Below, piece after piece: positions 1 to 8,016 of a stretch of DNA of 64,000 bases. The notes under the pieces are model-generated. The model made no database searches. It was given only the letters and a program-made list of their open reading frames with translations, and was not told the DNA's origin. Where the stretch lies: the NCBI RefSeq assembly GCF_030403505.1, contig NZ_JAUEMJ010000005.1:187889-251888 (forward strand), read 5' to 3'. The translations under genes were made by a program, and so were the position numbers. Source of the stretch: Glycomyces tritici. GTDB taxonomy: Bacteria > Actinomycetota > Actinomycetes > Mycobacteriales > Micromonosporaceae. Position 1 is the stretch's first letter. Every line of letters begins with the position of its first letter.

Positions 1-60
1 CCCGCCCACCCCGGGGGGGGTTTGGTCAACCCCCCGGGGGGGGCCCGGCCCCGGCGACCT
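1..60. repeat. G/C homopolymer tract
   Basis: Runs of eight G, six C and eight G separated by a short TTTGGTCAA segment. It resembles the larger homopolymer block at 39177-39260. It may be a GC-rich hairpin or an assembly artefact. No gene is visible before position 143. Confidence 0.5.
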
Positions 61-142
61 CCCCTCGCCGCGGCCGGGCCCGCCCGCTGCGAGCCGGCCG
101 ACCGGCCAGGCGAAAGCTTTTCGGAATGCTACGTTTCGCGGC

Positions 143-886
143 ATGGAACCCCTGAACGTCCAGCACGAAGGCCGCACCCTGCGCGGCACCCTCCACCTCC
201 CGCAGGAGGCCCCCGCACCCGCGGTCGTCCTGTGCCACGGCTTCTCCGGCAACCGGACCGAGTTCGGCCACACCTTCGTGCGCCTGGGCAGGCGCCTGGC
301 CGAACGCGGCGTCGCCGCCTACCGCTTCGACTTCGCCGGCGGCGGCGAATCCGACGGCGAGTACGGCGACATCACCGTCTCCGACCAGGTCTCGCAGGTC
401 CTCGCCGTGCTTGACGCGGTCGGCGCCCACAGCGGCGTCGATGCCGACCGGCTCTCCCTGCTCGGCATGAGCCTCGGCGGCCTGACCGCCTCGCTCGCCG
501 CCGCCAAGCGCCAGGTCCGCTCGCTCGCCCTGTGGGCCCCCGCCGCCATCGCCGTGGACGCCGAAGTCACCAAGCACCGGCAGGCCGTCATCGCCGAGCA
601 CGGCTACGACGACTTCGGCGGCACCCCGATCTTCAAGCGCTACGCCGACGACGCCGAGACCATCGACGCGTTCGCCGACGCCCGCGGCCACACCGGCCCC
701 GTACTCCTCGCCGCCGGCTCCGAGGACAACGTCTTCGGCCCCGGCGTCTTCGACGGCTACCACGACCTCTACGAGTCCCAGCTCGAATACCACAAGCTCA
801 ACGGCGTCGGCCACGGCTTCGAGACCGTCCCCGCCCGCGAGCACCTGCTCGAACTCACCGAAGCGTTCCTCCTGCGCCACATGTGA
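143..886 (+). CDS. alpha/beta hydrolase (serine esterase/peptidase-like)
   Basis: A 247-residue cytosolic alpha/beta-hydrolase with no signal peptide. The oxyanion-hole region CHGFSGN is near residues 31-37, the nucleophile elbow GMSLGG near 112-117, a late acidic residue in AAGSEDNVFGP, and the catalytic His in GVGHGFE near the C terminus. This is the layout of the feruloyl-esterase/dipeptidyl-peptidase-like group, whose members hydrolyse small esters or amides; the natural substrate cannot be read from sequence. The ATG at 143 is the first good start; the leader has no clear Shine-Dalgarno. It stands alone and converges on the RidA gene across a hairpin. Confidence 0.85.
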   Translation: MEPLNVQHEGRTLRGTLHLPQEAPAPAVVLCHGFSGNRTEFGHTFVRLGRRLAERGVAAYRFDFAGGGESDGEYGDITVSDQVSQVLAVLDAVGAHSGVDADRLSLLGMSLGGLTASLAAAKRQVRSLALWAPAAIAVDAEVTKHRQAVIAEHGYDDFGGTPIFKRYADDAETIDAFADARGHTGPVLLAAGSEDNVFGPGVFDGYHDLYESQLEYHKLNGVGHGFETVPAREHLLELTEAFLLRHM

Positions 887-894
887 GCACGCCC

Positions 895-926
895 GCTCCC
901 CGGGCCGGAGACCCGGCACGGGGAGC
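895..926. terminator. bidirectional hairpin terminator
   Basis: GCTCCCCG (895-902) pairs with CGGGGAGC (919-926), and GGCCGG inside pairs partly with CCGG. It lies in the 49-bp gap between two convergent genes, so it probably stops both. Confidence 0.6.
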
Positions 927-935
927 GGCGCTCCC

Positions 936-1331
936 TTACGCGACGGCAGTGCCCTCGAGCTCGACCATCTGGCCGGGGACCGCCAACCGCGCCACCCCGA
1001 GCATCGTGGTCGCCGGCGCCGCCTGCGCCGCCCCGAGGCGTGCGGCCAGCACCCCGTAATGCGGGAACAGCAGGTCCACATCCGTCGTGTACACGTTGAG
1101 CCGCACGAGGTTCGACAGCGACATTCCCGCCGCGGCGAGCACGGCCTCCAGGTTGTCCAGGCTCAGCGCCAGCTGCGCCGCCATGTCGCCCTCGTGCTGC
1201 GGCTTGCCCTCGCCGTCCATCGCGGTCTGGCCCGAGCAGTACAGCGTGCGGGTCTGCCCCGACACCAGCTCGCCCTGGTTGAACCCCAGCGCGAGCGACC
1301 AGTCCACCGGGTTGACCGCGGTTCGTTCCAT
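936..1331 (-). CDS. RidA family (YjgF/Rid) protein
   Basis: About 131 residues of the Rid/YjgF/UK114 family: small trimeric enzymes that hydrolyse reactive enamine/imine intermediates of amino-acid metabolism. SGQTRTLYCSGQTAMDGEGK near the N terminus, NLEAVLAAAGMSLSNLVRLNVYTTD in the middle and a C-terminal VPGQMVELEGTAVA fit the fold. The usual catalytic Arg of RidA proper is not evident in the expected VRV..P segment, so this may be a divergent Rid subgroup. The frame is open further upstream, but the family starts near MERTAVNPV; a GTG at 1337 with GGAG 5 nt before it is an equally good start. It is divergent from a WYL regulator that may control it. Confidence 0.85.
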   Translation of the reverse strand: MERTAVNPVDWSLALGFNQGELVSGQTRTLYCSGQTAMDGEGKPQHEGDMAAQLALSLDNLEAVLAAAGMSLSNLVRLNVYTTDVDLLFPHYGVLAARLGAAQAAPATTMLGVARLAVPGQMVELEGTAVA

Positions 1332-1402
1332 CGCCACAACGGCTCCATTCCATGCACATCGGCGGCACGCTGCCGCCGTGGAACAGAGCCTCGCACCCAA
1401 TC

Positions 1403-1440
1403 ACGACATCTAGTGTCAGGTATTCCAGTAGAGTTTCCGC
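1403..1440 (+). promoter_or_regulatory. putative promoter, leaderless mRNA for the WYL regulator
   Basis: TAGAGT (1429-1434) fits the actinobacterial TAnnnT -10 element and lies 6 nt before the ATG at 1441. No Shine-Dalgarno precedes that ATG, so transcription probably begins at or next to the start codon. The -35 is not clear. Confidence 0.35.
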
Positions 1441-2427
1441 ATGCGCGCCGATCGCCTGGTCTCCCTGGTCCTCCTCCTGCGCCAGCGCGGCCGGATGACC
1501 GCCGAGACCCTCGCCGGGGAACTCGAGGTCTCCACCCGCACCGTGCTGCGCGACATCGAAGCCCTCTCCGCCGCGGGCGTCCCGGTCTACGCCGAACGCG
1601 GCCGCCACGGCGGCTTCGCGCTCCTGCCCGGATTCCGGACCGAGCTCACCGGGCTCAACCACGATGAGGCCCTGGCCCTCCTGACCGCCGGTTCGGGGAG
1701 CGGCGAGCGAGCCTTCGGCCTGGGCTCGGCGCTGGCGTCGGCCATGCGCAAAGTGGTCGACGCGCTGCCGGAGCGCCACCAGGCCGCGGTGGGGGAGGCG
1801 GCCGGGCGGTTCCTGGTCGAACCCGAGACGGACCTGCTCTCGCGGCGGCACACCGCCGAAGCGGTCCCCGAAGCCGTCATGCACGAGGTCCGGCGCGCCG
1901 TGCTGGCGGGACGGCGCCTGCGCCTCCACTACGCGGCCAGCGGCGAGGAGCCGCAGTGGCGCACCGTCGACCCCCTCGGCCTGGTCACGGTGCGCGACCG
2001 CGCCTACCTGCTGGCCACCCGCTCCGGCGCGGACCGCACCTACCGGCTCTCGCGTTGCCTTGCGGCCGAAGTGCTCACCGAACCGGCCGAGCGGCCGGAC
2101 CGGCTCGATCTGGACCGGATCTGGCAGGAGCGGTGCGCGCGGTTCCTCGCCGAGGGGCACCTCACCGTGCAGGTCAGGGTCGACCCGGGTCGCCGGGACG
2201 ACCTCCTGCAGTCGGCGGTGGCCGTGCGCGCGGAGGCCCCCGAGCCGGACGGCCGCGTGCGGCTCGAGGTCACCTACCAGGACGCCGAGCACGCCGAATG
2301 GGCGCTGTGGCAGCTCGGGACGGACGCCGAAGCCCTTGCGCCGCAGTCGTTGCGGGATGCGCTGCACGCGCGGGCTGCGGCGCTGGCCGCCTGTTACGGC
2401 CGTGTCCACGGTGGGGTGGGTTCTTAA
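1441..2427 (+). CDS. HTH/WYL-domain transcriptional regulator
   Basis: A 328-residue regulator. An N-terminal winged HTH of the HTH_11/DeoR type (residues 1-60: RADRLVSLVLLLRQRGRMTA, then ELEVSTRTVLRDIEAL) is followed by a central WYL ligand-sensing domain. WRTVDPLGLVTVRDRAYLLA and YRLSRC carry the conserved WYL-type residues, and a C-terminal WCX-like extension closes the protein. WYL regulators respond to nucleotides or other small ligands. It is divergent from the RidA gene, which is its likeliest target together with itself. Length and order are normal for the family. Confidence 0.9.
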   Translation: MRADRLVSLVLLLRQRGRMTAETLAGELEVSTRTVLRDIEALSAAGVPVYAERGRHGGFALLPGFRTELTGLNHDEALALLTAGSGSGERAFGLGSALASAMRKVVDALPERHQAAVGEAAGRFLVEPETDLLSRRHTAEAVPEAVMHEVRRAVLAGRRLRLHYAASGEEPQWRTVDPLGLVTVRDRAYLLATRSGADRTYRLSRCLAAEVLTEPAERPDRLDLDRIWQERCARFLAEGHLTVQVRVDPGRRDDLLQSAVAVRAEAPEPDGRVRLEVTYQDAEHAEWALWQLGTDAEALAPQSLRDALHARAAALAACYGRVHGGVGS

Positions 2428-2525
2428 TCCGGGTTCAAGCGGGCGGCGACGAAGAGGTGAGGTCGGGGTGCGGTTCGGTGGCGGGGTTGCGGGTTCGTTC
2501 GGGGGTGGGCGGGGACTCATGGACG

Positions 2526-2672
2526 GGGCGTCTTGGCTTGTGGTGCGGTGGGGCCGGGGCGGCGCTCGCGCCCGGGGGCGTCTTGGCTTGCGGTGCGGTG
2601 GCGCGGTGGGGCCGGGGTGGCGACTCGCGAACGCGGGCGTCTTTCCTTGCGGCGTAGTGGGACCGGGGCGGA
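2526..2672. repeat. three tandem imperfect repeats beginning GGGCGTCTT
   Basis: Copies start at about 2526, 2576 and 2635. Each reads GGGCGTCTT, a short variable stretch, CTTG, then a GCGGTGGGGCCGGGG-like core. Lengths are about 50, 59 and 38 bp. The purpose is unknown. Confidence 0.6.
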
Positions 2673-3156
2673 ACGTGAGGGTCTTGTACGCCTGTGGGTG
2701 ATGACGGTCGGGGGCTGTTCGAGGGATACTTGAGTTACGTACAGGGACAGGAAATTTGTACAGGTGTCGGGGCTGGTGTAAGCAGACTAAGCCAAGCCTC
2801 TGGCCGAACCGACAAACCGACTTGTTTCGAGGCGCTCAGCCCCCATGGGGGGTTCCAGATCTCATCCCCGTGCCATCGCCCGCAGCTGTCCGCGCCCCCG
2901 ATGGGCCGTGACTGGGTGGACGATCCTGGTCCGGATCACCCTCACCAGAAGGAAGCACCTCACTCGGAGGCGCTTCAACCCAAGCCAGACCCGCCAGCGC
3001 GAACGGCATGTGCCAGGTTGAGCAATTGAGGACTCTGCCCGGCAGTACCGACACGTCCATGGCGAAAGCAAGACCACCACCCCCGTCCGGGCGCCACCAT
3101 GCGCGCAAGAGGCCCTGCCTCCAGGTCGGGACCCCGGAAGGAGGAAGGAGGGAACG

Positions 3157-3318
3157 AGCACCAGGAGTCGAATCGCCATCGACCACACCGGTCCCGCAGG
3201 CACGAAGGGCACGAACATCCTCCCCGGCAGGTACGGCGTGATCAGGCAACGGCCTCACGCCAAAGCGAAGCGCACCAATGCTTCGCGCAATCAACTACGG
3301 CACAGCGAAAGGAGGTGA
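3157..3318 (+). pseudogene. possible small basic ORF lacking a start codon
   Basis: The frame 3157-3318 encodes 53 residues beginning STRSRIAIDHTGP and ending basic (RTNASRNQLRHSERR). Two strong Shine-Dalgarno runs (AAGGAGG at 3138-3144, GGAGG at 3147-3151) precede it, but the codon where an ATG is expected (3154-3156) is ACG. Its stop overlaps the Shine-Dalgarno of the following frame, as in a compact operon. No family is recognised. It could be a gene with a mutated start or chance. Confidence 0.2.
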
Positions 3319-3324
3319 CACGAC

Positions 3325-3981
3325 ATGAAGGACGCGGCCATGCCCATGGACCGGCGCAGCGAGAGCCACCGCGGCTTCGGGCCGCTCACTGCAACCCCGA
3401 ACCACAACCGGCCGGCCATCGCGGTGCCTCGCCACACCACCAGCCAGCCATATTGCGATGCCGTGCGACGACAACGCCAGCCGGTCATCGCCGCCAGCCG
3501 CTCCAGGGCCCTCGGCGGGGTCCCAAGTGAGGCCTCTGCGACGGCAGCGGCCCCGGACCTGGCCATACCCTCGTCCTCGCTGATTGCTTTGACCGCCACC
3601 GACCACCCACCTGCCGCCATGGCGGCTTCAACGACCCAAGCCTCGGCGGATGGCCCGAGGACGACCGCAACGACGGCAACGCACTCGAACCCGGGCACCC
3701 GTTTCACCGTCGTTGACCGCTCTGACTGCCACCAGTCCTCGCGTCGGTGTCCTGCCCCGACCTGGTCCTTGCTGTCGCCGTCGCTGATCGGTTGTAGCCC
3801 AAGCAGAATCAAGTCCAGCCAGTTTCAGTCCAGCCCAGGCCAGCCCAGGCCAGCCCAGCCCAGTCCAGCCCAGTCCAGCCCAGTCCAGCCCAGTCCAGCC
3901 CAGTTCCATTTCGGTGGTGCAGGACTTGGCGGGCCTTTGGACTGGAGCCGCCGCACAGGACGCGGCGGGTTCAGACCTTGA
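3325..3981 (+). CDS. hypothetical ORF with perfect Shine-Dalgarno
   Basis: A 218-codon frame that starts at an ATG preceded by AAAGGAGGTGA at 6-nt spacing, the best ribosome binding site in the region. The first 60 codons have high GC3, as real genes do here. The protein is rich in Ala, Ser, Thr and Pro, with no recognisable domain, signal or membrane segment. Its last part is translated from the decamer repeat (PSPAQSSPVQPSPAQ) and overlaps the end of the convergent epimerase gene. It may be a decayed or frameshifted gene; translation is doubtful beyond the N-terminal part. Confidence 0.25.
   Translation: MKDAAMPMDRRSESHRGFGPLTATPNHNRPAIAVPRHTTSQPYCDAVRRQRQPVIAASRSRALGGVPSEASATAAAPDLAIPSSSLIALTATDHPPAAMAASTTQASADGPRTTATTATHSNPGTRFTVVDRSDCHQSSRRCPAPTWSLLSPSLIGCSPSRIKSSQFQSSPGQPRPAQPSPAQSSPVQPSPAQFHFGGAGLGGPLDWSRRTGRGGFRP
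3821..3906. repeat. tandem decamer repeat, AGTCCAGCCC type
   Basis: About eight units of period 10. Four identical CAGTCCAGCC units (3861-3900) follow variants CAGCCCAGGC (3831-3850) and CAGCCCAGCC (3851-3860). It lies just beyond the 3' end of the epimerase gene at 3971. A period of ten with no purine-pyrimidine symmetry suggests a slippage repeat. Confidence 0.8.
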
Positions 3982-4948
3982 GTCGGTGCGGCACTTCGAG
4001 TCGTCCGTTGTCGATGAGCCAGCGCAACGATTCGAGGACGGCCTGCTCGGGCTCGTACGCCGGGGCGTATCCCAAGCGGGCCTTGGCCTTCTCGATGCTG
4101 AAGCACTGGCTTCGGTCGAGGTGCCCCCAGGAGACCTGCGCGTGCTCGGCCGTGGTGGAGGCGCGGAACTCGTCCCAGCTCACCGGCTCGAGGTTCGCGG
4201 TGCGGCCGAACCAGGCGGCGGCGATGTCGGCGTAGCCGCGGACGCTGAGCGCGGTGGGCGCGACGATGTTGAAGTCCTCGCCTGCGGCGGCGTCGCGGTG
4301 CTCGGCGGCCAGCTGGAAGGCCTGGGCGAGGTCGTCGGCGTGGACGTGGTGCATCGTCTCGGCGCCGCTGCCGGGCACCTGGAGCGGCTTGCCGTCCGCG
4401 ATGGCCGTCCAGACGTCCGGGTCGAGGTTGCCGAGCGGGCCGATCGGGTGCCAGCCGGGGCCGACGATGTGCCCGGGGTGGATCGAGGTGGTGACGAGGC
4501 CGCCGTTCGCGGTCTCCTCCTTGAGCATCCGCGCGATCCGGTCCTTCTGGATCCCGTACTCGTCGAGCGGCGCTTCGGCCCCGCTGCCGCTCTCGTCGAT
4601 GGGGACCTTGCGGCTCTTGCCGTACCGCCAGATGGAGCCGCAGTGGATCAGGTGCGCGCCGGTGCCGCGCAGGGCCTCCACGAGCGCGGTGGCTGAGGCG
4701 AGGGTGAAGCAGACGAGGTCGACGACGACGTCCGGTTCGAGGTCGCGGACCGTGGCGCCGAAGACGCCCTCGGCGTCCTGGCGTTCGCGGTCGGCGACGA
4801 CCTGGCGCACCTCGGCCCATTCGGGTGCGTCGGCATAGGCGGTGCTGGTGCCGCGGCTGATGTTGACCACGTCGTGCCCGGCGCGGACGAGGCGCGGGAC
4901 GAGGAAGGTGCCGATGTGGCCGGAGCCGCCGATGACGACGATGCGCAT
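3971..4948 (-). CDS. NAD-dependent epimerase/dehydratase (extended SDR)
   Basis: A 325-residue Rossmann protein of the extended short-chain dehydrogenase family. The N terminus VVIGGSGHIGTFLVPRLV holds the GxxGxxG dinucleotide-binding motif. The catalytic region has HCGSIWRYGKS with EYGIQKDRI downstream (Tyr and Lys four apart), and a substrate-binding segment HPGHIVGPGWHP follows. Family members epimerise, dehydrate or reduce nucleotide-sugars or related alcohols; the substrate is not identifiable. ATG 4948 is preceded by AGGAG at 9 nt. It is a single gene, possibly co-transcribed behind the MFS gene at 5038, which reads the same way 89 bp upstream. Confidence 0.88.
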   Translation of the reverse strand: MRIVVIGGSGHIGTFLVPRLVRAGHDVVNISRGTSTAYADAPEWAEVRQVVADRERQDAEGVFGATVRDLEPDVVVDLVCFTLASATALVEALRGTGAHLIHCGSIWRYGKSRKVPIDESGSGAEAPLDEYGIQKDRIARMLKEETANGGLVTTSIHPGHIVGPGWHPIGPLGNLDPDVWTAIADGKPLQVPGSGAETMHHVHADDLAQAFQLAAEHRDAAAGEDFNIVAPTALSVRGYADIAAAWFGRTANLEPVSWDEFRASTTAEHAQVSWGHLDRSQCFSIEKAKARLGYAPAYEPEQAVLESLRWLIDNGRLEVPHRLKV

Positions 4949-5037
4949 GCTGTGGTTCTCCTATCAGGTCGCGACGCGGCGAAGTGTACCGGTGGCCGGG
5001 CGGCCCTGCCAGGGGTTCGGCCGCGGCCCCGGCGTGC

Positions 5038-6243
5038 TCAGTGTTCGCCGGCCTCGGCGCGGTCGGGGGCCGGCTCCGCCTCGATCCTGGCGCTGGCCTT
5101 CATCGACGCCGCGAACGCCAACGCCGCCAGTGCGAGCGCCGCCCCGGTGAGCGCGGTGCCCCGCGGCCCCGCCTGGGAGAGGGTGAGGCCGCCGAGGGAC
5201 GAGCCGAGGGCGATGCCGATGTTGAACGCGATCGAGTTCCCGGCCGAGGCGGTGTCGGTGCTGCCGGGCGCGAACTCCATGACCCGGTTCTGCAGGGCGG
5301 GGATGAGCGCGCCCATCGCGAGCCCGGTGAGCATGATGGTCGCGGCGGCGGCCCAGGGGTCGGTGCCGAACGCGAACATGGCGAGCATGGCGGCGGCGAG
5401 CAGGCCGACGGGCAGGATCACGGCCAGCCGCTGGTTCCGGTCGGAGAGGGCGCCGCCCGCGGCGATGCCGCCGAAGTCGGCCAGTCCGCGCGCCAGCAGC
5501 AGCGGTCCGAGCAGCGCCGCGGACATCCCGGCGACCACCGTGACGAACGTCGACGTGTACGTGAACGCGGCGAAGAACCCGGCGACCGCGAGCGAGCTGG
5601 TGACGAGCACCAGTGTGAACTGGCGGGCGTCCGGGGTGGTGCCGCGCCCGGCGTGCTCGTTGCGGGTCGGCTTGGAGGGCAGGGCGATCACGAGGGTGAG
5701 GAGCGCGATCATGCCCAGCCCGGAGAAGGCGAGGAAGGCGGTCTGCCAGTTCGCGGCCTGGCCGAGCCAGGTGCCGGCGGGTACGCCGAGCATCGGTCCG
5801 ATGGACCCGCCGGTGAAGACCACCGCCATGACGCGCCCGCGAACATGGGCGGGGAACATCCCGGCGGCCACCGGTGCGACGATGCCCCAGAACACGGCCT
5901 GGCTGAGTGCGGTCGCCACGCGCGCCGCGAACAGCAGCTCGTACGTGGGGGCGGCGGCCGAGAGCGCGGTCGCGGCGACGAGGACGGCCATGAGCGCGAG
6001 GAGCAGCGGGCGGCGAGGCACGTTGGCGACCAGTTTGACCAGCGGCAGCGTGAGTACGGCGACGGTGATGCTGTAGCCGGTGACCAGGAGTCCCACACGG
6101 GAGGGCGAGACGTCGAGGTCGGCGGCGATCTCGGAGAGCAGTCCCACGGGGACGGTCTCGACGGTCACGTAGCAGAACGCGGCCACTGCGAGCGCGAGCA
6201 GCGCCGCCACCGATCGTCTGTCGAAATCGGACAGTATGGTCAT
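5038..6243 (-). CDS. MFS transporter (DHA1-like drug/sugar efflux)
   Basis: A 401-residue inner-membrane protein with 12 predicted hydrophobic helices. The start FDRRSVAALLALAVAAFCYVT, the loop LPLVKLVANVPRRPLLLALM (motif A-like region between TM2 and TM3) and GAALSDRNQRLAVILPVG in the second half are typical of proton-driven DHA1 exporters such as the AraJ/YdhP group. The exported compound is unknown. A strong GAGGTGA 6 nt before ATG 6243 fixes the start. The epimerase gene follows in the same direction. Confidence 0.88.
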   Translation of the reverse strand: MTILSDFDRRSVAALLALAVAAFCYVTVETVPVGLLSEIAADLDVSPSRVGLLVTGYSITVAVLTLPLVKLVANVPRRPLLLALMAVLVAATALSAAAPTYELLFAARVATALSQAVFWGIVAPVAAGMFPAHVRGRVMAVVFTGGSIGPMLGVPAGTWLGQAANWQTAFLAFSGLGMIALLTLVIALPSKPTRNEHAGRGTTPDARQFTLVLVTSSLAVAGFFAAFTYTSTFVTVVAGMSAALLGPLLLARGLADFGGIAAGGALSDRNQRLAVILPVGLLAAAMLAMFAFGTDPWAAAATIMLTGLAMGALIPALQNRVMEFAPGSTDTASAGNSIAFNIGIALGSSLGGLTLSQAGPRGTALTGAALALAALAFAASMKASARIEAEPAPDRAEAGEH

Positions 6244-6474
6244 CTGGGTTCACCTCGGTCGCTTCGTGCGCCGTTCGGGGGAACGGTCGGGGGTGCGCCG
6301 AACGGGGCCGCTCGAGTGGCCGAGGTGAAGGGGGTCGTGCGTTCGGGGCGGCCTCAGTCTAGGTACGGGATTCCCTCCGGCGCAAGGGGAGGCGGGGCTC
6401 GATCGGCCCGGTCCTGTCCGGGGACTGCGGCGCGTCCGCTCGCGGGCGAGCCGGCCACCGCGACGGTGTTCGGT

Positions 6475-7689
6475 TCAGCCGGTCGCGGTGTCGCGGTCGC
6501 GCAGGCCCGAGGACTCGAGGAAGTTCCGCAGCACCATGGCGGCGCCGCCGATCGCCGGGGCCTGGGAGACGTCGTCGGCGAGTTCGACCTGGACGTTGTG
6601 GACCTGGCGCATGAAGACGGCGCGGTCGAGCACTTCCTGGATCGCGTCCCGGTAGCGCGGGCCGAGGTCGGCGAAGGCCCGCCCGGCGAGCACGACGCGG
6701 CCGACGTCGAACATGTTCACGAGCGAGACGGTGGCGACGGCGAGCACCTGCGCGGAGTCGTCGATGATCGCGGCGGCGTCGGGGTCGCCCGCGAGCGCGG
6801 CGCGGCCGATCGCCATGAACGCGTCGAGCTGGTCGCCATCGAGGTCGAGCCGCCCGCTCAGGCCCGGGTGCGCCTGGGCGTTGCGGACCACGGCGTTCGG
6901 GCCGCCGACGATCTCGAGGCAGCCGCGGTTGCCGCAGCCGCAGACCTCGCCGAGGGCGTCGACGGAGATATGGCCGAGTTCGACGCCGTTCGAGGTCACG
7001 CCGCGGTAGGGGAAGCCGTCGAGGATGACGCCGGAGCCGATGCCGCCGGACATGAACACGACGGCGAAGCTCGAGGACGCGCTGCCCTGCGCCTGGACGC
7101 CGAGCCCGGCGGCGGTGGCGTCGTTCTCGATCCGCACCGGGAGCCCGGTGGCCGCCGAGAGCTCGGCGGCGAGGGGGTAGCCGCGCCAGGCGGGGGAGGG
7201 GAACTCGGTGAGCAGCACGCCCGCGTCGCGGTCCTGAGGCCCGTGCGTCGCGAGCCCGATGCCGAGCACGCCGTTGCGCGGCACGCCCGAGTCCTGCAGC
7301 AGCCCTTCGATCCTCGCGGCGTAGTCGGCGAGCACCGCGCCCGGGTCGCGGTCGCCGGAGCCTGGCATTGCCGTCTGCGCCACCACGCGCCCGGCGAGGT
7401 CGACGACGACGCCGAGGGCCGTGTAGCGGTCGAACTGGACGCCGACCATGTGCCGCGCGTCGGGCTGGAGTTCGAGGAGGCGCCGCGGTGTGCCGCGGGC
7501 CGAGCGGGCGGTGCCGACCTCGTGGACCATGCCGAGCGCGATGAGCCGCCGCACGGCGTGGGTCATGGTCGCCTGCGTCAGGCCGGTGGCCTCCGCGAGC
7601 TCCACGCGGCTGACGGTGGTGCGCTCCCGGATGAGGTCGAGCACCACGGCCAGCGTGGACATCCGCGTGTCCGAGCCGAACGACCTCAC
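6475..7689 (-). CDS. ROK-family transcriptional repressor of the mannoside operon
   Basis: 404 residues. An N-terminal winged HTH (STLAVVLDLIRERTTVSRVE, then LAEATGLTQATMTHAVRRL) is joined to a ROK sugar-sensing domain with ATP/sugar-site remnants and the zinc motif CGCGNRGCLE. The frame is open upstream, but GTG 7689 has AGGAGG 5 nt before it and begins right before the HTH, so it is the likely start. ROK repressors (NagC, Mlc, XylR types) release DNA on binding a sugar or sugar phosphate. It is divergent from the importer/beta-mannosidase operon at 8017, whose promoter contains a matching inverted repeat. The inducer is probably a manno-oligosaccharide or mannose derivative (inference). Confidence 0.9.
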   Translation of the reverse strand: MRSFGSDTRMSTLAVVLDLIRERTTVSRVELAEATGLTQATMTHAVRRLIALGMVHEVGTARSARGTPRRLLELQPDARHMVGVQFDRYTALGVVVDLAGRVVAQTAMPGSGDRDPGAVLADYAARIEGLLQDSGVPRNGVLGIGLATHGPQDRDAGVLLTEFPSPAWRGYPLAAELSAATGLPVRIENDATAAGLGVQAQGSASSSFAVVFMSGGIGSGVILDGFPYRGVTSNGVELGHISVDALGEVCGCGNRGCLEIVGGPNAVVRNAQAHPGLSGRLDLDGDQLDAFMAIGRAALAGDPDAAAIIDDSAQVLAVATVSLVNMFDVGRVVLAGRAFADLGPRYRDAIQEVLDRAVFMRQVHNVQVELADDVSQAPAIGGAAMVLRNFLESSGLRDRDTATG

Positions 7690-7894
7690 TGCGACCTCCT
7701 GAGCCTGGCGCGGCCGTCTGCCTGGGGCGACCGATCCGCACCACCATACTTGCCCGGCGCGGACGCACCGAGCGGATTGCCTCGGGGCAGCGGCGCCCGC
7801 GACCGGGCGTGGTGCCCGGCGGGGGTACCGCCTCGGCGGCTGCGCACTGGCGCCGAAGCGGCCGTGCGCGCTCCTGCCCGAACGCATTCGTGCA

Positions 7895-7943
7895 TTGACA
7901 TGAACTACTTCTTGACACGTTTAATTTAACGCGTCAATAATAA
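7895..7943 (+). promoter_or_regulatory. promoter and ROK operator of the ABC/beta-mannosidase operon
   Basis: TTGACACGTT (7912-7921) and AACGCGTCAA (7928-7937) form an inverted repeat with one mismatch in ten around an AT core TAATTT, in the AT-rich style of NagC/XylR operators. The left arm contains a consensus -35 (TTGACA, 7912-7917), and AATAAT (7936-7941) lies 18 bp downstream as -10. A second TTGACA is at 7895-7900. A repressor here would cover the whole core promoter. The rest of the 327-bp gap (7690-8016) holds only the GC-rich leader and the ribosome site of the next gene. Confidence 0.7.
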
Positions 7944-8016
7944 ACTCGGCGCCCGGCGCGGACGCCACCCCTCCGTCCCGTGGGAACTCCCTCCTCACGG
8001 TCCTGAAAGGACAACG

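Larger units (their letters stand above)
2428..3970. other. 1.5 kb region without a recognised gene
   Basis: Its composition is more mixed than the flanks, particularly at 2700-3800, and no protein family is recognisable in any frame. It holds three imperfect 40-59 bp repeats (2526-2672), an AT-richer patch (2735-2775), a candidate small frame (3157-3318) leading into a second frame with a perfect ribosome binding site (3325-3981), and a decamer repeat (3821-3906). The long frames on both strands have unusual Pro/Ser/Arg-rich composition. It may be a decayed mobile segment. Confidence 0.5.

Noticed and set aside
4984..7929. Plus-strand frame of about 981 codons across MFS and ROK genes
   Set aside because: Both genes beneath it on the minus strand have full domains, ribosome sites and motifs. 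The plus frame has none.
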